From contig NZ_JAHSTW010000006.1 of the NCBI RefSeq assembly GCF_019145195.1, positions 62,001 through 126,000 on the forward strand: 64,000 nt of DNA, written 5' to 3'. The translations under genes were made by a program, and so were the position numbers. Under the pieces are notes generated by a model. It was not told the DNA's origin. It was given only the letters and a program-made list of their open reading frames with translations, and ran no database searches. This document shows, one piece after another, positions 28,328-36,829 of the stretch. The stretch comes from Pseudomonas siliginis (GTDB lineage Bacteria > Pseudomonadota > Gammaproteobacteria > Pseudomonadales > Pseudomonadaceae). Within the stretch, counting starts at the first letter, position 1. Each line of letters begins with the position of its first letter.

Positions 28328-28409
28328 ACAGGCGTTTGTCCACTCGGCTGCGAACCCCTGACTTGCCGCCCGGTAAAAGGTAAACTTTGCGCCCTTCGCA
28401 GGAGCAGCC

Positions 28410-29249
28410 ATGAATTATCGTCACGCCTTCCATGCCGGCAATCACGCCGATGTGTTCAAACACCTGACCTTGACCCGCCTCATCGCTCTGATGTCGCGCA
28501 AGGAGCAGCCGTTTGCCTATCTCGACACGCACGCCGGCATCGGTCTGTATGACTTGCAGGGCGATCAGGCCAATCGTACCGGCGAGTATCTGGAAGGCAT
28601 TGCGCGGTTGTGGGATCAGCCGGACCTGCCGGCGCTGACCGCTGATTACATGAAGGTGCTGCACGAGATGAACCCGGATGGCCAGTTGCGCTATTACCCG
28701 GGTTCGCCCGAGCTGGCGCGGCGCCTGACGCGGCCGCAGGATCGGGTGATGCTCAATGAGAAGCACCCGGAAGATGGCGTGCTGCTCAAGGACAATATGG
28801 CTGGCGATCGTCGGGTGAAGGTCCATTTGGGCGAGGGCTGGCACGTGGCGCGGGCGATGTTGCCGGTGCAGGAGAAGCGCGCGGTGATGCTGATCGATCC
28901 GCCGTTCGAGCAATTGGACGAGATGCAGCGCTGCGCGGCGTCGATGAAAGAAGCCATCGGCCGCATGCGCCAGACCGTGGCTGCGATCTGGTATCCGGTG
29001 AAGGATCAGCGTGCACTGCGGCGTTTCTATCAGGACCTGGCAGGCACGGGTGCACCGAAGTTGCTGCGTGTGGAGCTGCTGGTGCATCCGCTGGATACGC
29101 CGAACTGCCTGAACGGTTCCGGGCTGGCGATCGCCAATCCGCCGTGGGGGCTGGAGGAAGAACTGCGTGAGCTGCTGCCGTGGTTGTCGAAGAAGCTTGG
29201 GCAGACCCAGGGTGGCTGGCAGATGGATTGGTTGATTGCCGAGAGCTGA
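28410..29249 (+). CDS. rlmJ: 23S rRNA (adenine-2030-N6) methyltransferase RlmJ
   Basis: A 279-residue SAM-dependent enzyme that methylates A2030 of 23S rRNA. It begins with the family-specific MNYRHAFHAGNHADVFKHL, followed by the SAM-binding YLDTHAGIGLYDL near residue 40, and the catalytic motif IDPPFE near 161 (the D-P-P-F type N6-adenine methylase motif IV). LNGSGLAIANPPWGLE near the end is the conserved C-terminal block. Length and start (ATG at 28410, GCAGGAGCAG upstream) match the family. Stands alone, followed by a palindromic repeat and convergent msrA. Confidence 0.95.
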   Translation: MNYRHAFHAGNHADVFKHLTLTRLIALMSRKEQPFAYLDTHAGIGLYDLQGDQANRTGEYLEGIARLWDQPDLPALTADYMKVLHEMNPDGQLRYYPGSPELARRLTRPQDRVMLNEKHPEDGVLLKDNMAGDRRVKVHLGEGWHVARAMLPVQEKRAVMLIDPPFEQLDEMQRCAASMKEAIGRMRQTVAAIWYPVKDQRALRRFYQDLAGTGAPKLLRVELLVHPLDTPNCLNGSGLAIANPPWGLEEELRELLPWLSKKLGQTQGGWQMDWLIAES

Positions 29250-29257
29250 TCGCCGAG

Positions 29258-29365
29258 CGATCGTTCCCACGCTCCGCGTGGGAATGCCTCAATGGACGCT
29301 CTGCGTCCGCTGTCAGGACGCGGAGCGTCCCAGGCTGCATTCCCACGCAGAGCGTGGGAACGATC
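29258..29365. repeat. Palindromic repeat (CGTTCCCACGC type)
   Basis: Nested inverted repeat with outer arms CGATCGTTCCCACGCTC and GAGCGTGGGAACGATC and inner arms GGACGCTCTGCGTCC and GGACGCGGAGCGTCC. It is a Pseudomonas intergenic repeat, placed between convergent rlmJ and msrA where it could terminate both. Confidence 0.85.
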
Positions 29366-29373
29366 AGGCGGGG

Positions 29374-30039
29374 TTAGTTGCCCGCCAGGCTCGCAGGCAT
29401 GCACACACCGGTGCCGCCAATCCCGCAGTAACCTTCAGGATTCTTCGCCAGATACTGCTGGTGATAGGCCTCGGCAAAGTACACGGTCGGGGCCTGGTCG
29501 ATCTCGGTGCTGATTTCACCCAGACCGGCCTTGGCCAGTTCCGCCTGATACACGTCTTTGCTTTTCAGTGCCGCATCCAGTTGCTCCGGGGTGGTGGCGT
29601 AGATCACTGAGCGGTACTGAGTGCCGATGTCGTTGCCCTGACGCATGCCCTGAGTCGGGTTGTGCAGTTCCCAGAACATCGCCAGCAGTTCTTCGTAACT
29701 GACTTGGGCCTTGTCATACACCACCAATACCACTTCGGCGTGGCCGGTCAGGCCCGAGCAGACTTCTTCGTACGTCGGGTTCGGCGTGAAGCCGCCGGCG
29801 TAACCAACCACGGTGCTGACCACGCCTTCGCGCTGCCAGAAGCGCCGCTCCGCGCCCCAGAAGCAACCGAGACCGAAAATCGCGAAGTCGACGTCCTGAA
29901 AGAATGGACCGAGCAGCGGGGTGTCTTCGAAGACGAAGTGTTTTTCCGGCAGGGTCATCGCGGTTTCGCGGCCGGGCAGGGCTTGTTCTTTGGTTGGAAG
30001 CACGTTTTTGTTCACCAGAATTTCCGAGCGCAGAACCAT
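29374..30039 (-). CDS. msrA: Peptide methionine sulfoxide reductase MsrA
   Basis: A 221-residue cytoplasmic repair enzyme that reduces the S form of methionine sulfoxide in proteins. The active-site motif [11 protein letters not shown] (catalytic cysteine near residue 57) is followed by [26 protein letters not shown], and the resolving cysteines at the C-terminus in [12 protein letters not shown]. The roughly 50-residue N-terminal extension ([12 protein letters not shown]) is as in E. coli MsrA (212 residues), so the start ATG at 30039 is sound. Monocistronic between two palindromic repeats. Confidence 0.96.
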   Translation of the reverse strand: MVLRSEILVNKNVLPTKEQALPGRETAMTLPEKHFVFEDTPLLGPFFQDVDFAIFGLGCFWGAERRFWQREGVVSTVVGYAGGFTPNPTYEEVCSGLTGHAEVVLVVYDKAQVSYEELLAMFWELHNPTQGMRQGNDIGTQYRSVIYATTPEQLDAALKSKDVYQAELAKAGLGEISTEIDQAPTVYFAEAYHQQYLAKNPEGYCGIGGTGVCMPASLAGN

Positions 30040-30120
30040 GAGCGTTCCTCTCAGTCAGGTTGGAGGTAAAAAGTCAGACCGCCAGTGTGCCGAATGATGC
30101 CGGAATTCGCACTATCAAAA

Positions 30121-30213
30121 CTGTGGGAGCGAGCCTGCTCGCGAAAGCGGGGTGTCAGGCGACGAAGATGTCGACGGTTTTATCGCCTTCGCGAGCAGGC
30201 TCGCTCCCACAAG
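30121..30213. repeat. REP palindrome pair (GTGGGAGC type), copy 4
   Basis: Arms CTGTGGGAGCGAGCCTGCTC and GAGCAGGCTCGCTCCCACAA are nearly perfect. Located between the msrA start and the end of the dipA-like gene, both on the minus strand. Confidence 0.85.
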
Positions 30214-30234
30214 GGATCTTCATAGAAGCCGAGG

Positions 30235-32931
30235 TTAGAGGCAGAGCGGGCCGCGCGGATAGCGCTTGAGCGCTTTGATCAGCTCATCACCCGGAATCGG
30301 TCGGTCGAACAGGTAACCCTGGCCGACGTCGCAACGATGCCGGCGCAGGAAGGCCAGTTGCTCGGCAGTTTCGATGCCTTCAGCCACAACCTTGAGTTTC
30401 AGGTTGTGAGCCATGGCGATCACCGCCGAGGTGATTTCCATGTCGTCCTGGTTGTCGGGGATTTCGTGGATGAAGCTGCGATCGATCTTGATGATGTCGA
30501 TCGGGAATTTCTTCAGATAGCTCAGCGACGAGTACCCGGTGCCGAAGTCATCCATGGCCAGGGTCAGGCCCAAGCGTTTGAGCTGGTCGAGCTGCAAATG
30601 CGTGTCTTCGGTGGCTTCCAGCAACAAGCCTTCGGTCAGCTCCAGTTCGAGCAGACTGGCCGGCAGCGCTTCTTCCCTGAGGATGTTGGCGATCGAGGCG
30701 ACCAGATCCGGATCGGAGAACTGTTTCGGTGACAGATTGATTGCCACTTGCAGGTTGCCCAGGCCGGCAGCGGTCAGGGATTTGCTCATGCGGCAGGCCT
30801 GACGAGCAATCCACTTGCCGATCGGAATGATCAGGCCGGTTTCCTCGGCGACGCTGATGAACTGGTCCGGGCGGATCATGCCGCGCTCCGGGTGGTTCCA
30901 GCGCAACAGCGCTTCCATGCCCAGCAGGCGACCGCTGCGCAGGCACAGCTTGGGCTGGTAGAACACGTCCAGCTCGTTCTGCGTGAGGGCGCGGCGCAGG
31001 TTGTTCTCGACGAACAGTTTGTAACTGGCTTCGGCGTTCAGCGCCTCAGTGAACACCTGCAACTGGTGTTTGCCGTTGGCCTTGGCCTTGTGCAGCGCCA
31101 GGCCGGCGTTGCGCATCAGGGTCTGCGGGTCGCGGCCGTGCAGCGGCGCACAGGCCAGGCCTACGGAGCCGGTGACGCTGATCAACTGATTGTCGACGAA
31201 CATCGGCTTGTCGAGGGTCATCAGCAATTGACTGGCGATCTGCTGCCCGGCTTCAAGATCGGTGTCGTCGAGCAACACGGCGAACTCGTTACTGGCAAAA
31301 CGCGCCAGGCTGCCACTCGGGCTGAGGCTGTTGCGCAGGCGCCGGGCGAGGCTGATCAACAGTTTGTCGCCGGTCTGGTGACCGAGGCTGTCGTTGATCC
31401 GCTTGAAGTTGTCGATGTCCACCAGCAACAGGCTGATCGGCGTATCGCTGTCGCGGGCGAAACGCTCATCGAGATTGCGGATGAAGGCCGGACGGTTGCC
31501 GAGGTTGGTCAGGTTGTCGGTATAGGCCAGGCGCTCGATACGTTGCTGCGCGAGTTTGGTCTGGGTGATGTCTTCGTAGATGCCGATGTAATGCGTCAGC
31601 TCACGGTTATCGCCATAGACCTTGGAAATCGACAGCTGGCCCCAGTACGGTTCGAGGTTCTTGCGGCGGCTCTTGAACTCGCCCTGCCAGCTGTTGCTCT
31701 GGGCCAGCGCCGAAGGTGCGTCGAACAGCAGTTCGCTGAGATTTTCCAGCGCCGGCAATTCCGACAGGCGCTGACCGTGGACTTCCTCGGTGGTGTACTG
31801 GGTGATCGCGGTGAAGCTCGGGTTGACGTACTCGACCACGCCGTCGCAGTTGACCAGCAAGAAGGCGTTGGCGCTTTGCTCGACCGCGCGTTGAAACAGG
31901 TGCAGGGCGCTGGTGGCAGTGCGTCGGTTGTGGTTGTTGATCACCTGCGCGAACTGGTCGGCCAGTTCGCCGGCAAAGGCGATTTCGTCGGACTGCCAGG
32001 CGCGGGTCACGCCGGTCTGTTCCAGGCACAACACGCCGACTACCTGGCCGTCGACGCGGATGCTGGCGTCGAGCATGGCGTTGACGTCACGCGGACGCAT
32101 CGCCTCGGCCATCTCGCGGGTGCGCGGGTCGTGCATGGCGTTATGGGCATCGATGGCGCGGCTGCTGTGCAGGGCTTCCATGTAGTCGGGGAAGCCGCTG
32201 ATATCGATCGGCTCCGGCAGGATGTATTCCTGGGTCGCGCGATGGTAAGCGGAGATCGGCAGCAAGCGTTGGCCTTCGAGGTTCCACAGGCTGGCGCAGT
32301 CGATCTCGTAGATATCGCAGGCGCAGCGGGTGATCAGTTCGGCGGCTTCCTGCAGCGAGTTGTGCGTGCTGTAGCGCTGGCGTGCGAGCAGCAGAATCAG
32401 ATCCTGCTGGGCACGCACGCGCTCCAGATGCTGCAGTTGTTCCTGCTGGGCACGCTGGTTCAGCTCAAGGGCGATTTGCAGGCGCGAGTTCTGGGTTTCC
32501 AGATCCACCGAAGGCAGCGCCTGGGCTTCGTCGAACACCTCGTCGACCGCCAGCAGGTAGCCGCGCAGCAAATGCCGGTTGTGCTGTTTGTAGGCTTCGC
32601 CCAGCTCGAGGATGTTCAACGCGCCGGCGGCGGTGTGCAGGGTGTAGCGCACCACGTAATGTGCGCTTTTGCTCAACTGCTGCTGAATCGCATCGTGCAG
32701 TTGATAGCGCGCCTCGGGCTCCATCAGGCTGGCGTAGGGCGAGCCGACCAGCGCGCAGAGCTCGACGGCCGGCTGGCCGAACTGGCGTTCGCAGTTGGGA
32801 TCGAGGAACAGCATTGCCCAACTGGCTTCATTCAGGCGCTCGAAACGCAGCATGCCGAGCCGCGAGGGCACAGGCAACTGCGTCACTACCTCGGCCGCCA
32901 TACGGCTGGCGGCATCGGGCTGGCTCTTCAT
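30235..32931 (-). CDS. dipA: Cyclic-di-GMP phosphodiesterase, GAF-PAS-degenerate GGDEF-EAL (DipA-like)
   Basis: An 898-residue signalling protein. Order of domains: an N-terminal PAS-like region (about 20-150), a GAF domain (about 195-345, with NAMLDASIRVDGQVVGVLCLE), a PAS domain (about 350-475, ending HYIGIYEDITQ), a GGDEF domain with ASNEF in place of the catalytic GGDEF (near residue 545), and an EAL domain with EALLRWNHPERG near 670, LELTEGLLL and DDFGTGYSSLSYLKKFP intact. It should therefore hydrolyse rather than make c-di-GMP. The architecture, ASNEF motif, size and location near aceF and msrA match PAO1 DipA (PA5017), a dispersion and motility phosphodiesterase also known as Pch. I chose ATG 32931; the open frame extends to 33045. 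Confidence 0.9.
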   Translation of the reverse strand: MKSQPDAASRMAAEVVTQLPVPSRLGMLRFERLNEASWAMLFLDPNCERQFGQPAVELCALVGSPYASLMEPEARYQLHDAIQQQLSKSAHYVVRYTLHTAAGALNILELGEAYKQHNRHLLRGYLLAVDEVFDEAQALPSVDLETQNSRLQIALELNQRAQQEQLQHLERVRAQQDLILLLARQRYSTHNSLQEAAELITRCACDIYEIDCASLWNLEGQRLLPISAYHRATQEYILPEPIDISGFPDYMEALHSSRAIDAHNAMHDPRTREMAEAMRPRDVNAMLDASIRVDGQVVGVLCLEQTGVTRAWQSDEIAFAGELADQFAQVINNHNRRTATSALHLFQRAVEQSANAFLLVNCDGVVEYVNPSFTAITQYTTEEVHGQRLSELPALENLSELLFDAPSALAQSNSWQGEFKSRRKNLEPYWGQLSISKVYGDNRELTHYIGIYEDITQTKLAQQRIERLAYTDNLTNLGNRPAFIRNLDERFARDSDTPISLLLVDIDNFKRINDSLGHQTGDKLLISLARRLRNSLSPSGSLARFASNEFAVLLDDTDLEAGQQIASQLLMTLDKPMFVDNQLISVTGSVGLACAPLHGRDPQTLMRNAGLALHKAKANGKHQLQVFTEALNAEASYKLFVENNLRRALTQNELDVFYQPKLCLRSGRLLGMEALLRWNHPERGMIRPDQFISVAEETGLIIPIGKWIARQACRMSKSLTAAGLGNLQVAINLSPKQFSDPDLVASIANILREEALPASLLELELTEGLLLEATEDTHLQLDQLKRLGLTLAMDDFGTGYSSLSYLKKFPIDIIKIDRSFIHEIPDNQDDMEITSAVIAMAHNLKLKVVAEGIETAEQLAFLRRHRCDVGQGYLFDRPIPGDELIKALKRYPRGPLCL

Positions 32932-33106
32932 GAAGGAAACTCGCTTGGAAATATGCTGAATGCGCCGGGCTCTCGCCCTCTTGTCTGTTGGCTGCGGCAA
33001 GGTTGCATCATTGCGGCACCGACTGACAAGAGAGATGAAGGCCAAGTGCTATAAGAATATGTCGGCTGCAGTGAACATTTCTCCAGTGCACAACTGAAAT
33101 GAGCAG

Positions 33107-33179
33107 AAGATCGCAGCCTTGAACAACTCTTGCAGGCGCCGCGTAGCCATACAGGAGGTGCCGAAGGCTGCGATCTTTT
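33107..33179. repeat. Degenerate copy of the GATCGCAGCCTT palindromic repeat
   Basis: AAGATCGCAGCCTT and GAAGGCTGCGATCTT pair at the outer edges, but the inner parts have diverged compared with the copy at 17794. Lies just downstream of the PhoD-like gene. Confidence 0.7.
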
Positions 33180-33185
33180 GGTGTT

Positions 33186-34583
33186 TCAACGCAATTTCAT
33201 ACTGATCGACTGCAACTTCTTGCCATCGCGGTCATGGTAATTGACCAATATCTGATCAGCCTCAACGGCCACATGCGCAAAATTGTCCTGACTCACCACC
33301 GCACTGGTGAGCTCGTGCCGATAATCCCCGGCTGCCGTGCGCACCAGCGGTTGATCGAGGATGAACGTCGAGGCCTTGGCATACGGCAGCAATTTGCTGT
33401 TGTGCAGTGGCGAGGACACGATGGTGTGCACTTCGAAATCGGTGTCCTCGCTGTGACTCAAGCGACTGGTCAGCGAGCCATGGACGTCGCCGGAGACGAA
33501 CACCACGTTCTTGATCCGGTGAGTGCGGATGGTTTCCAGCAGGCGCAGACGCTGCTCGGGAAAAGCTTTCCAGGCATCGTCACCGTTGAACTTGCGATCG
33601 GGATAGAACATCACGCTGGTCACCACGAATTTCACCCGTGCCGGGCTATGAATCAGCCATTGCAGCAGGGCCTGTTCCTGCTCGATGTCGAGAATGCGCC
33701 GGTCATCCTCAGACAAGTTGCGTCGGGTGCGGCTGTCGGTGACGAACCAGGCGATATCGCTGTCGCCAAACTGATACCAGTAATGCTTCAACGTATCCCG
33801 GTCTATCTGACCCTTCTCATTACATGCATAAACCGGGCTGTGGCTGGCTTGATAAAGTTCATAAGCGGCCATGGCGTTGCGATATAAGTCCTCGTCCGCT
33901 GCGGTGGCATTGGCAGGCCAGTTATCTTCTATTTCATGATCGTCGAGCATCATGTAAGTCGATGTATTGGACATCAGTCGCTGAATATTCGGTTGCGAAA
34001 ATGCCGTTCGATATTTCTTCAGGATGTCTTTGGCTTCGCGATCCGGAGCAATGACATTCAAATCATCTACATACACTTGATCTCCGGTCATGATCACCGC
34101 GCTGACGGGTAGATGACTGTTCTCGACCAGTCGATTGATCGAGCCAAAGATTCGGTCGCCCAGTTGCGGCAAGGAAGCGACGCCAGCGGTAATCCGCAGA
34201 TAACGGCACGAACCGACGACAAAGCCCCGAGGCTGGCTGGCTTTCGCGGTGCGGGTGCGAAAGCGGTAGAGCTGTCGCGGCCATTGCAATGGAAACTCAA
34301 TGACCGTGTCGATGGTATGCACCGGATTCATCGGACTTAACCAGCCGGCTTGATATTCGTATTCACAATCAGCTTCGAGATCCTGCAATACCAGTACACC
34401 CGACATGTCATTGGCCGGGTTCAAAAGTGCAAATACGCTGTTGGACCATTTTTCCGTGCCGGCCTGGCGAGCGCGAACTCCGGCAAATACACGTTTTTTG
34501 TCCTGTTGTTCGCCGCGCATGAAAATGCGCACTTCGTTAGTTGTGGTGTGGCCCACGATGGGGCCGATAGTCGGTTTGAACAT
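33186..34583 (-). CDS. PhoD-like alkaline phosphatase/phosphodiesterase
   Basis: A 465-residue member of the PhoD metallophosphatase family. A PhoD N-terminal beta domain (about 1-115, starting IGPIVGHTTTNEVRIFMRG) is followed by the catalytic domain with the metal-binding motifs GSCRY, MTGDQVYVDD near 167, MLDDHEIEDNW near 215 and VVFVSGDVHGS near 365. Unlike classic PhoD there is no Tat or Sec signal peptide, so this protein is probably cytoplasmic, and its substrate may not be an external phosphate ester. The gene and the gap upstream are somewhat less GC-rich than their neighbours and the gene interrupts the otherwise conserved dipA-aceF adjacency, suggesting insertion. Monocistronic by appearance. 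Confidence 0.85.
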   Translation of the reverse strand: MFKPTIGPIVGHTTTNEVRIFMRGEQQDKKRVFAGVRARQAGTEKWSNSVFALLNPANDMSGVLVLQDLEADCEYEYQAGWLSPMNPVHTIDTVIEFPLQWPRQLYRFRTRTAKASQPRGFVVGSCRYLRITAGVASLPQLGDRIFGSINRLVENSHLPVSAVIMTGDQVYVDDLNVIAPDREAKDILKKYRTAFSQPNIQRLMSNTSTYMMLDDHEIEDNWPANATAADEDLYRNAMAAYELYQASHSPVYACNEKGQIDRDTLKHYWYQFGDSDIAWFVTDSRTRRNLSEDDRRILDIEQEQALLQWLIHSPARVKFVVTSVMFYPDRKFNGDDAWKAFPEQRLRLLETIRTHRIKNVVFVSGDVHGSLTSRLSHSEDTDFEVHTIVSSPLHNSKLLPYAKASTFILDQPLVRTAAGDYRHELTSAVVSQDNFAHVAVEADQILVNYHDRDGKKLQSISMKLR

Positions 34584-34762
34584 GATCGATTCCGTTCGAG
34601 ATTTTAATAAACAAGAATTAAATAAGCGGAGCGCGTTGAAGCAACTTTCCTGAGCAGAGGTTAGTTGGCCAGCGGCGGAAAATATTGGCGTTAAGTGGAC
34701 CAGACCTGTGGCCGATGTCAGCGCAGGTTGTAGGAAAGAGGCGCGATCCGGTTTATTTCAGG

Positions 34763-34791
34763 CAAAAAAAGCCCCGTCAATTGACGGGGTT
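34763..34791 (-). terminator. Rho-independent terminator after aceEF
   Basis: On the minus strand AACCCCGTCAA-TTGACGGGG is followed by CTTTTTTT. A second hairpin with GGCCCTCC and GGAGGGCC arms (34831-34852) lies between it and the aceF stop. Both face the end of the aceEF transcript. Confidence 0.88.
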
Positions 34792-34859
34792 GAGGTACGA
34801 GCGTGTGGCGCTCGAAAGGGTGCAGCAAGCGGCCCTCCGTCGCCGGAGGGCCGTTTGAG

Positions 34860-36818
34860 TTACAGCAGGATGGTGCGGATGTCGCCCAACAGACTGCCCA
34901 GACGCTGAGTGAAGCGTGCCGCTGCGGCGCCGTTGATCACGCGGTGATCGTAGGACAGCGACAGTGGCAGCATCAGCTTCGGCTGGAAGGCTTTGCCGTC
35001 CCAGACTGGCTGGATGGTTGCCTTGGAAACACCGAGGATCGCCACTTCCGGCGCGTTGACGATCGGCGTGAAGCCGGTGCCGCCAATATGGCCGAGGCTG
35101 GAAATGGTGAAGCAGGCGCCTTGCATCTCGTCCGACGACAGCTTCTTGGTGCGGGCTTTTTCAGCCAGCGAAGCCGCTTCAGCAGCCAGTTGCAGCAGGC
35201 TCTTCTGGTCGACGTTCTTGATCACCGGCACCAGCAGGCCATCCGGAGTGTCGACGGCGAAGCCGATGTTCACGTATTTCTTGCGGATGATCGCCTTGCC
35301 GCTTGGCGCCAGCGAACTGTTGAAGTCCGGCAGCTCCTTGAGCAAGTGCGCGCAGGTCTTGAGTAGCAGCGGCAGGATGGTCAGCTTGACGCCAGCCTTC
35401 TCGGCCACGGCTTTTTGCGCAACACGGAAGGCTTCCAGCTCGGTGATGTCCGCCGAGTCGAATTGCGTGACGTGTGGCACGTTGAGCCAGCTGCGGTGCA
35501 GGTTGGCAGCGCCGACCTGCATCAGGCGGGTCATCGGCACTTCTTCGATTTCGCCGAAACGGCTGAAATCGACCACCGGGATCGGCGGAATGCCCGCGCC
35601 ACCGGTAGCGCCGCCAGCAGCGGCCGGGGCTTCCTTGGCCTTCTGCATCATCGCCTTGACGTAAACCTGCACGTCTTCCTTGAGGATGCGACCGTGCGGA
35701 CCGCTGGCGCCAACGGCGCTCAGCTCGACGCCGAACTCACGAGCCAGTTGACGCACGGCAGGGCCGGCGTGAACTTTCGCGCCCGGCTTGGCCGGTGCGG
35801 CGGCAGGAGCGCCAGCAGCAGGTGCAGCGGCAGCCGGAGCAGCAGCGGCAGGTGCCGGAGCGCTAGGAGCTGCGGCAGCTGGAGCCGGGGTAGCAGCAGG
35901 AGCCGCGCCTTTGACTTTCAGCTTGAGGATCAGGTCGCCGGTACCGACTTCGTCATCCAGCTTGATCGAAACGCTTTCGACCACGCCAGCGGCAGGCGAT
36001 GGGATTTCCATGCTCGCCTTGTCGGATTCCAGGGTGATCAGCGACTGGTCGGCTTCAACGGTATCGCCCGCCTTGACCAACACTTCGATGATCTTGGCTT
36101 TGCCAGCCGAGCCGATGTCCGGAACGTGGATGTCCTGAACGCTGTCGGCAACCGGTGCTGCTGGCGCGGCTGCCGGAGCAGGCGCAGCGGCAGCGGCCGG
36201 TGCATCAGCCTGGGCCGGAGCGGCAGCCGCTGGGGCCGCAGCACCCGCCACTTCCAGATCCAGAATCAGATCGCCAGTGCCGACTTCGTCGTTGAGCTTG
36301 ACGCTGATGGCCTTGACCACGCCAGCGGCAGGCGACGGGATTTCCATGCTCGCTTTGTCGGATTCCAGGGTGATCAGCGATTGATCAGCTTCGACGCTGT
36401 CGCCGACCTTGACCTGGATCTCGATGATCTGTGCCTTGCCCGACGAACCGATGTCCGGCACGTGCACTTGCTGTACCGAAGCGGCAGCAGGAGCAGCGGC
36501 AGGCGCGGCAGCAGCAGGTGCCGCAGCCGGTTTCTCTTCGGCTTTGGCAGGAGCAGCGGCAGGAGCAGGGGCCGCTTCAGCAGCGCCCTCGACTTCCAGC
36601 TCAAGCAGTTCGTCGCCTTCTTTCAGACGATCGCCCAGCTTCACTTTCAGGCTCTTGATGACGCCGGCTTTCGGGGCCGGCACTTCCATGCTGGCCTTGT
36701 CCGATTCCAGGGTCAGGATGCTCTGGTCGGCTTCGATGCGGTCGCCGACCTTCACAAACAGTTCAATTACTTCACCTTCACCGCTGCCGATGTCAGGTAC
36801 GCGAATGAGTTCGCTCAC
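34860..36818 (-). CDS. aceF: Dihydrolipoamide acetyltransferase, E2 of pyruvate dehydrogenase
   Basis: A 652-residue core subunit that accepts acetyl groups from E1 on lipoyl lysines and passes them to CoA. Three tandem lipoyl domains occur at about 1-77, 115-190 and 225-300, each with the motif ESDKASM carrying the lipoylated lysine. They are joined by long Ala/Pro linkers. A peripheral-subunit-binding domain follows (AVRQLAREFGVEL to GRILKEDV, about 350-390), then the catalytic domain with active-site DHRVINGAAAARF near 620. Three lipoyl domains is as in E. coli and Azotobacter; P. aeruginosa has two as I recall. It begins 11 bases after the aceE stop, in one operon, and ends at a strong terminator. 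Confidence 0.96.
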   Translation of the reverse strand: MSELIRVPDIGSGEGEVIELFVKVGDRIEADQSILTLESDKASMEVPAPKAGVIKSLKVKLGDRLKEGDELLELEVEGAAEAAPAPAAAPAKAEEKPAAAPAAAAPAAAPAAASVQQVHVPDIGSSGKAQIIEIQVKVGDSVEADQSLITLESDKASMEIPSPAAGVVKAISVKLNDEVGTGDLILDLEVAGAAAPAAAAPAQADAPAAAAAPAPAAAPAAPVADSVQDIHVPDIGSAGKAKIIEVLVKAGDTVEADQSLITLESDKASMEIPSPAAGVVESVSIKLDDEVGTGDLILKLKVKGAAPAATPAPAAAAPSAPAPAAAAPAAAAPAAGAPAAAPAKPGAKVHAGPAVRQLAREFGVELSAVGASGPHGRILKEDVQVYVKAMMQKAKEAPAAAGGATGGAGIPPIPVVDFSRFGEIEEVPMTRLMQVGAANLHRSWLNVPHVTQFDSADITELEAFRVAQKAVAEKAGVKLTILPLLLKTCAHLLKELPDFNSSLAPSGKAIIRKKYVNIGFAVDTPDGLLVPVIKNVDQKSLLQLAAEAASLAEKARTKKLSSDEMQGACFTISSLGHIGGTGFTPIVNAPEVAILGVSKATIQPVWDGKAFQPKLMLPLSLSYDHRVINGAAAARFTQRLGSLLGDIRTILL

Positions 36819-36829
36819 AAAATGTCTCC

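Noticed and set aside
30748..33054. Open frame of 768 codons on the plus strand
   Set aside because: Mirror of the dipA-like gene; shadow of GC-rich codon bias.
35900..36780. Tandem DNA repeat in aceF
   Set aside because: The periodic similarity is explained by three protein lipoyl domains and Ala/Pro linkers, not by a repeat array.
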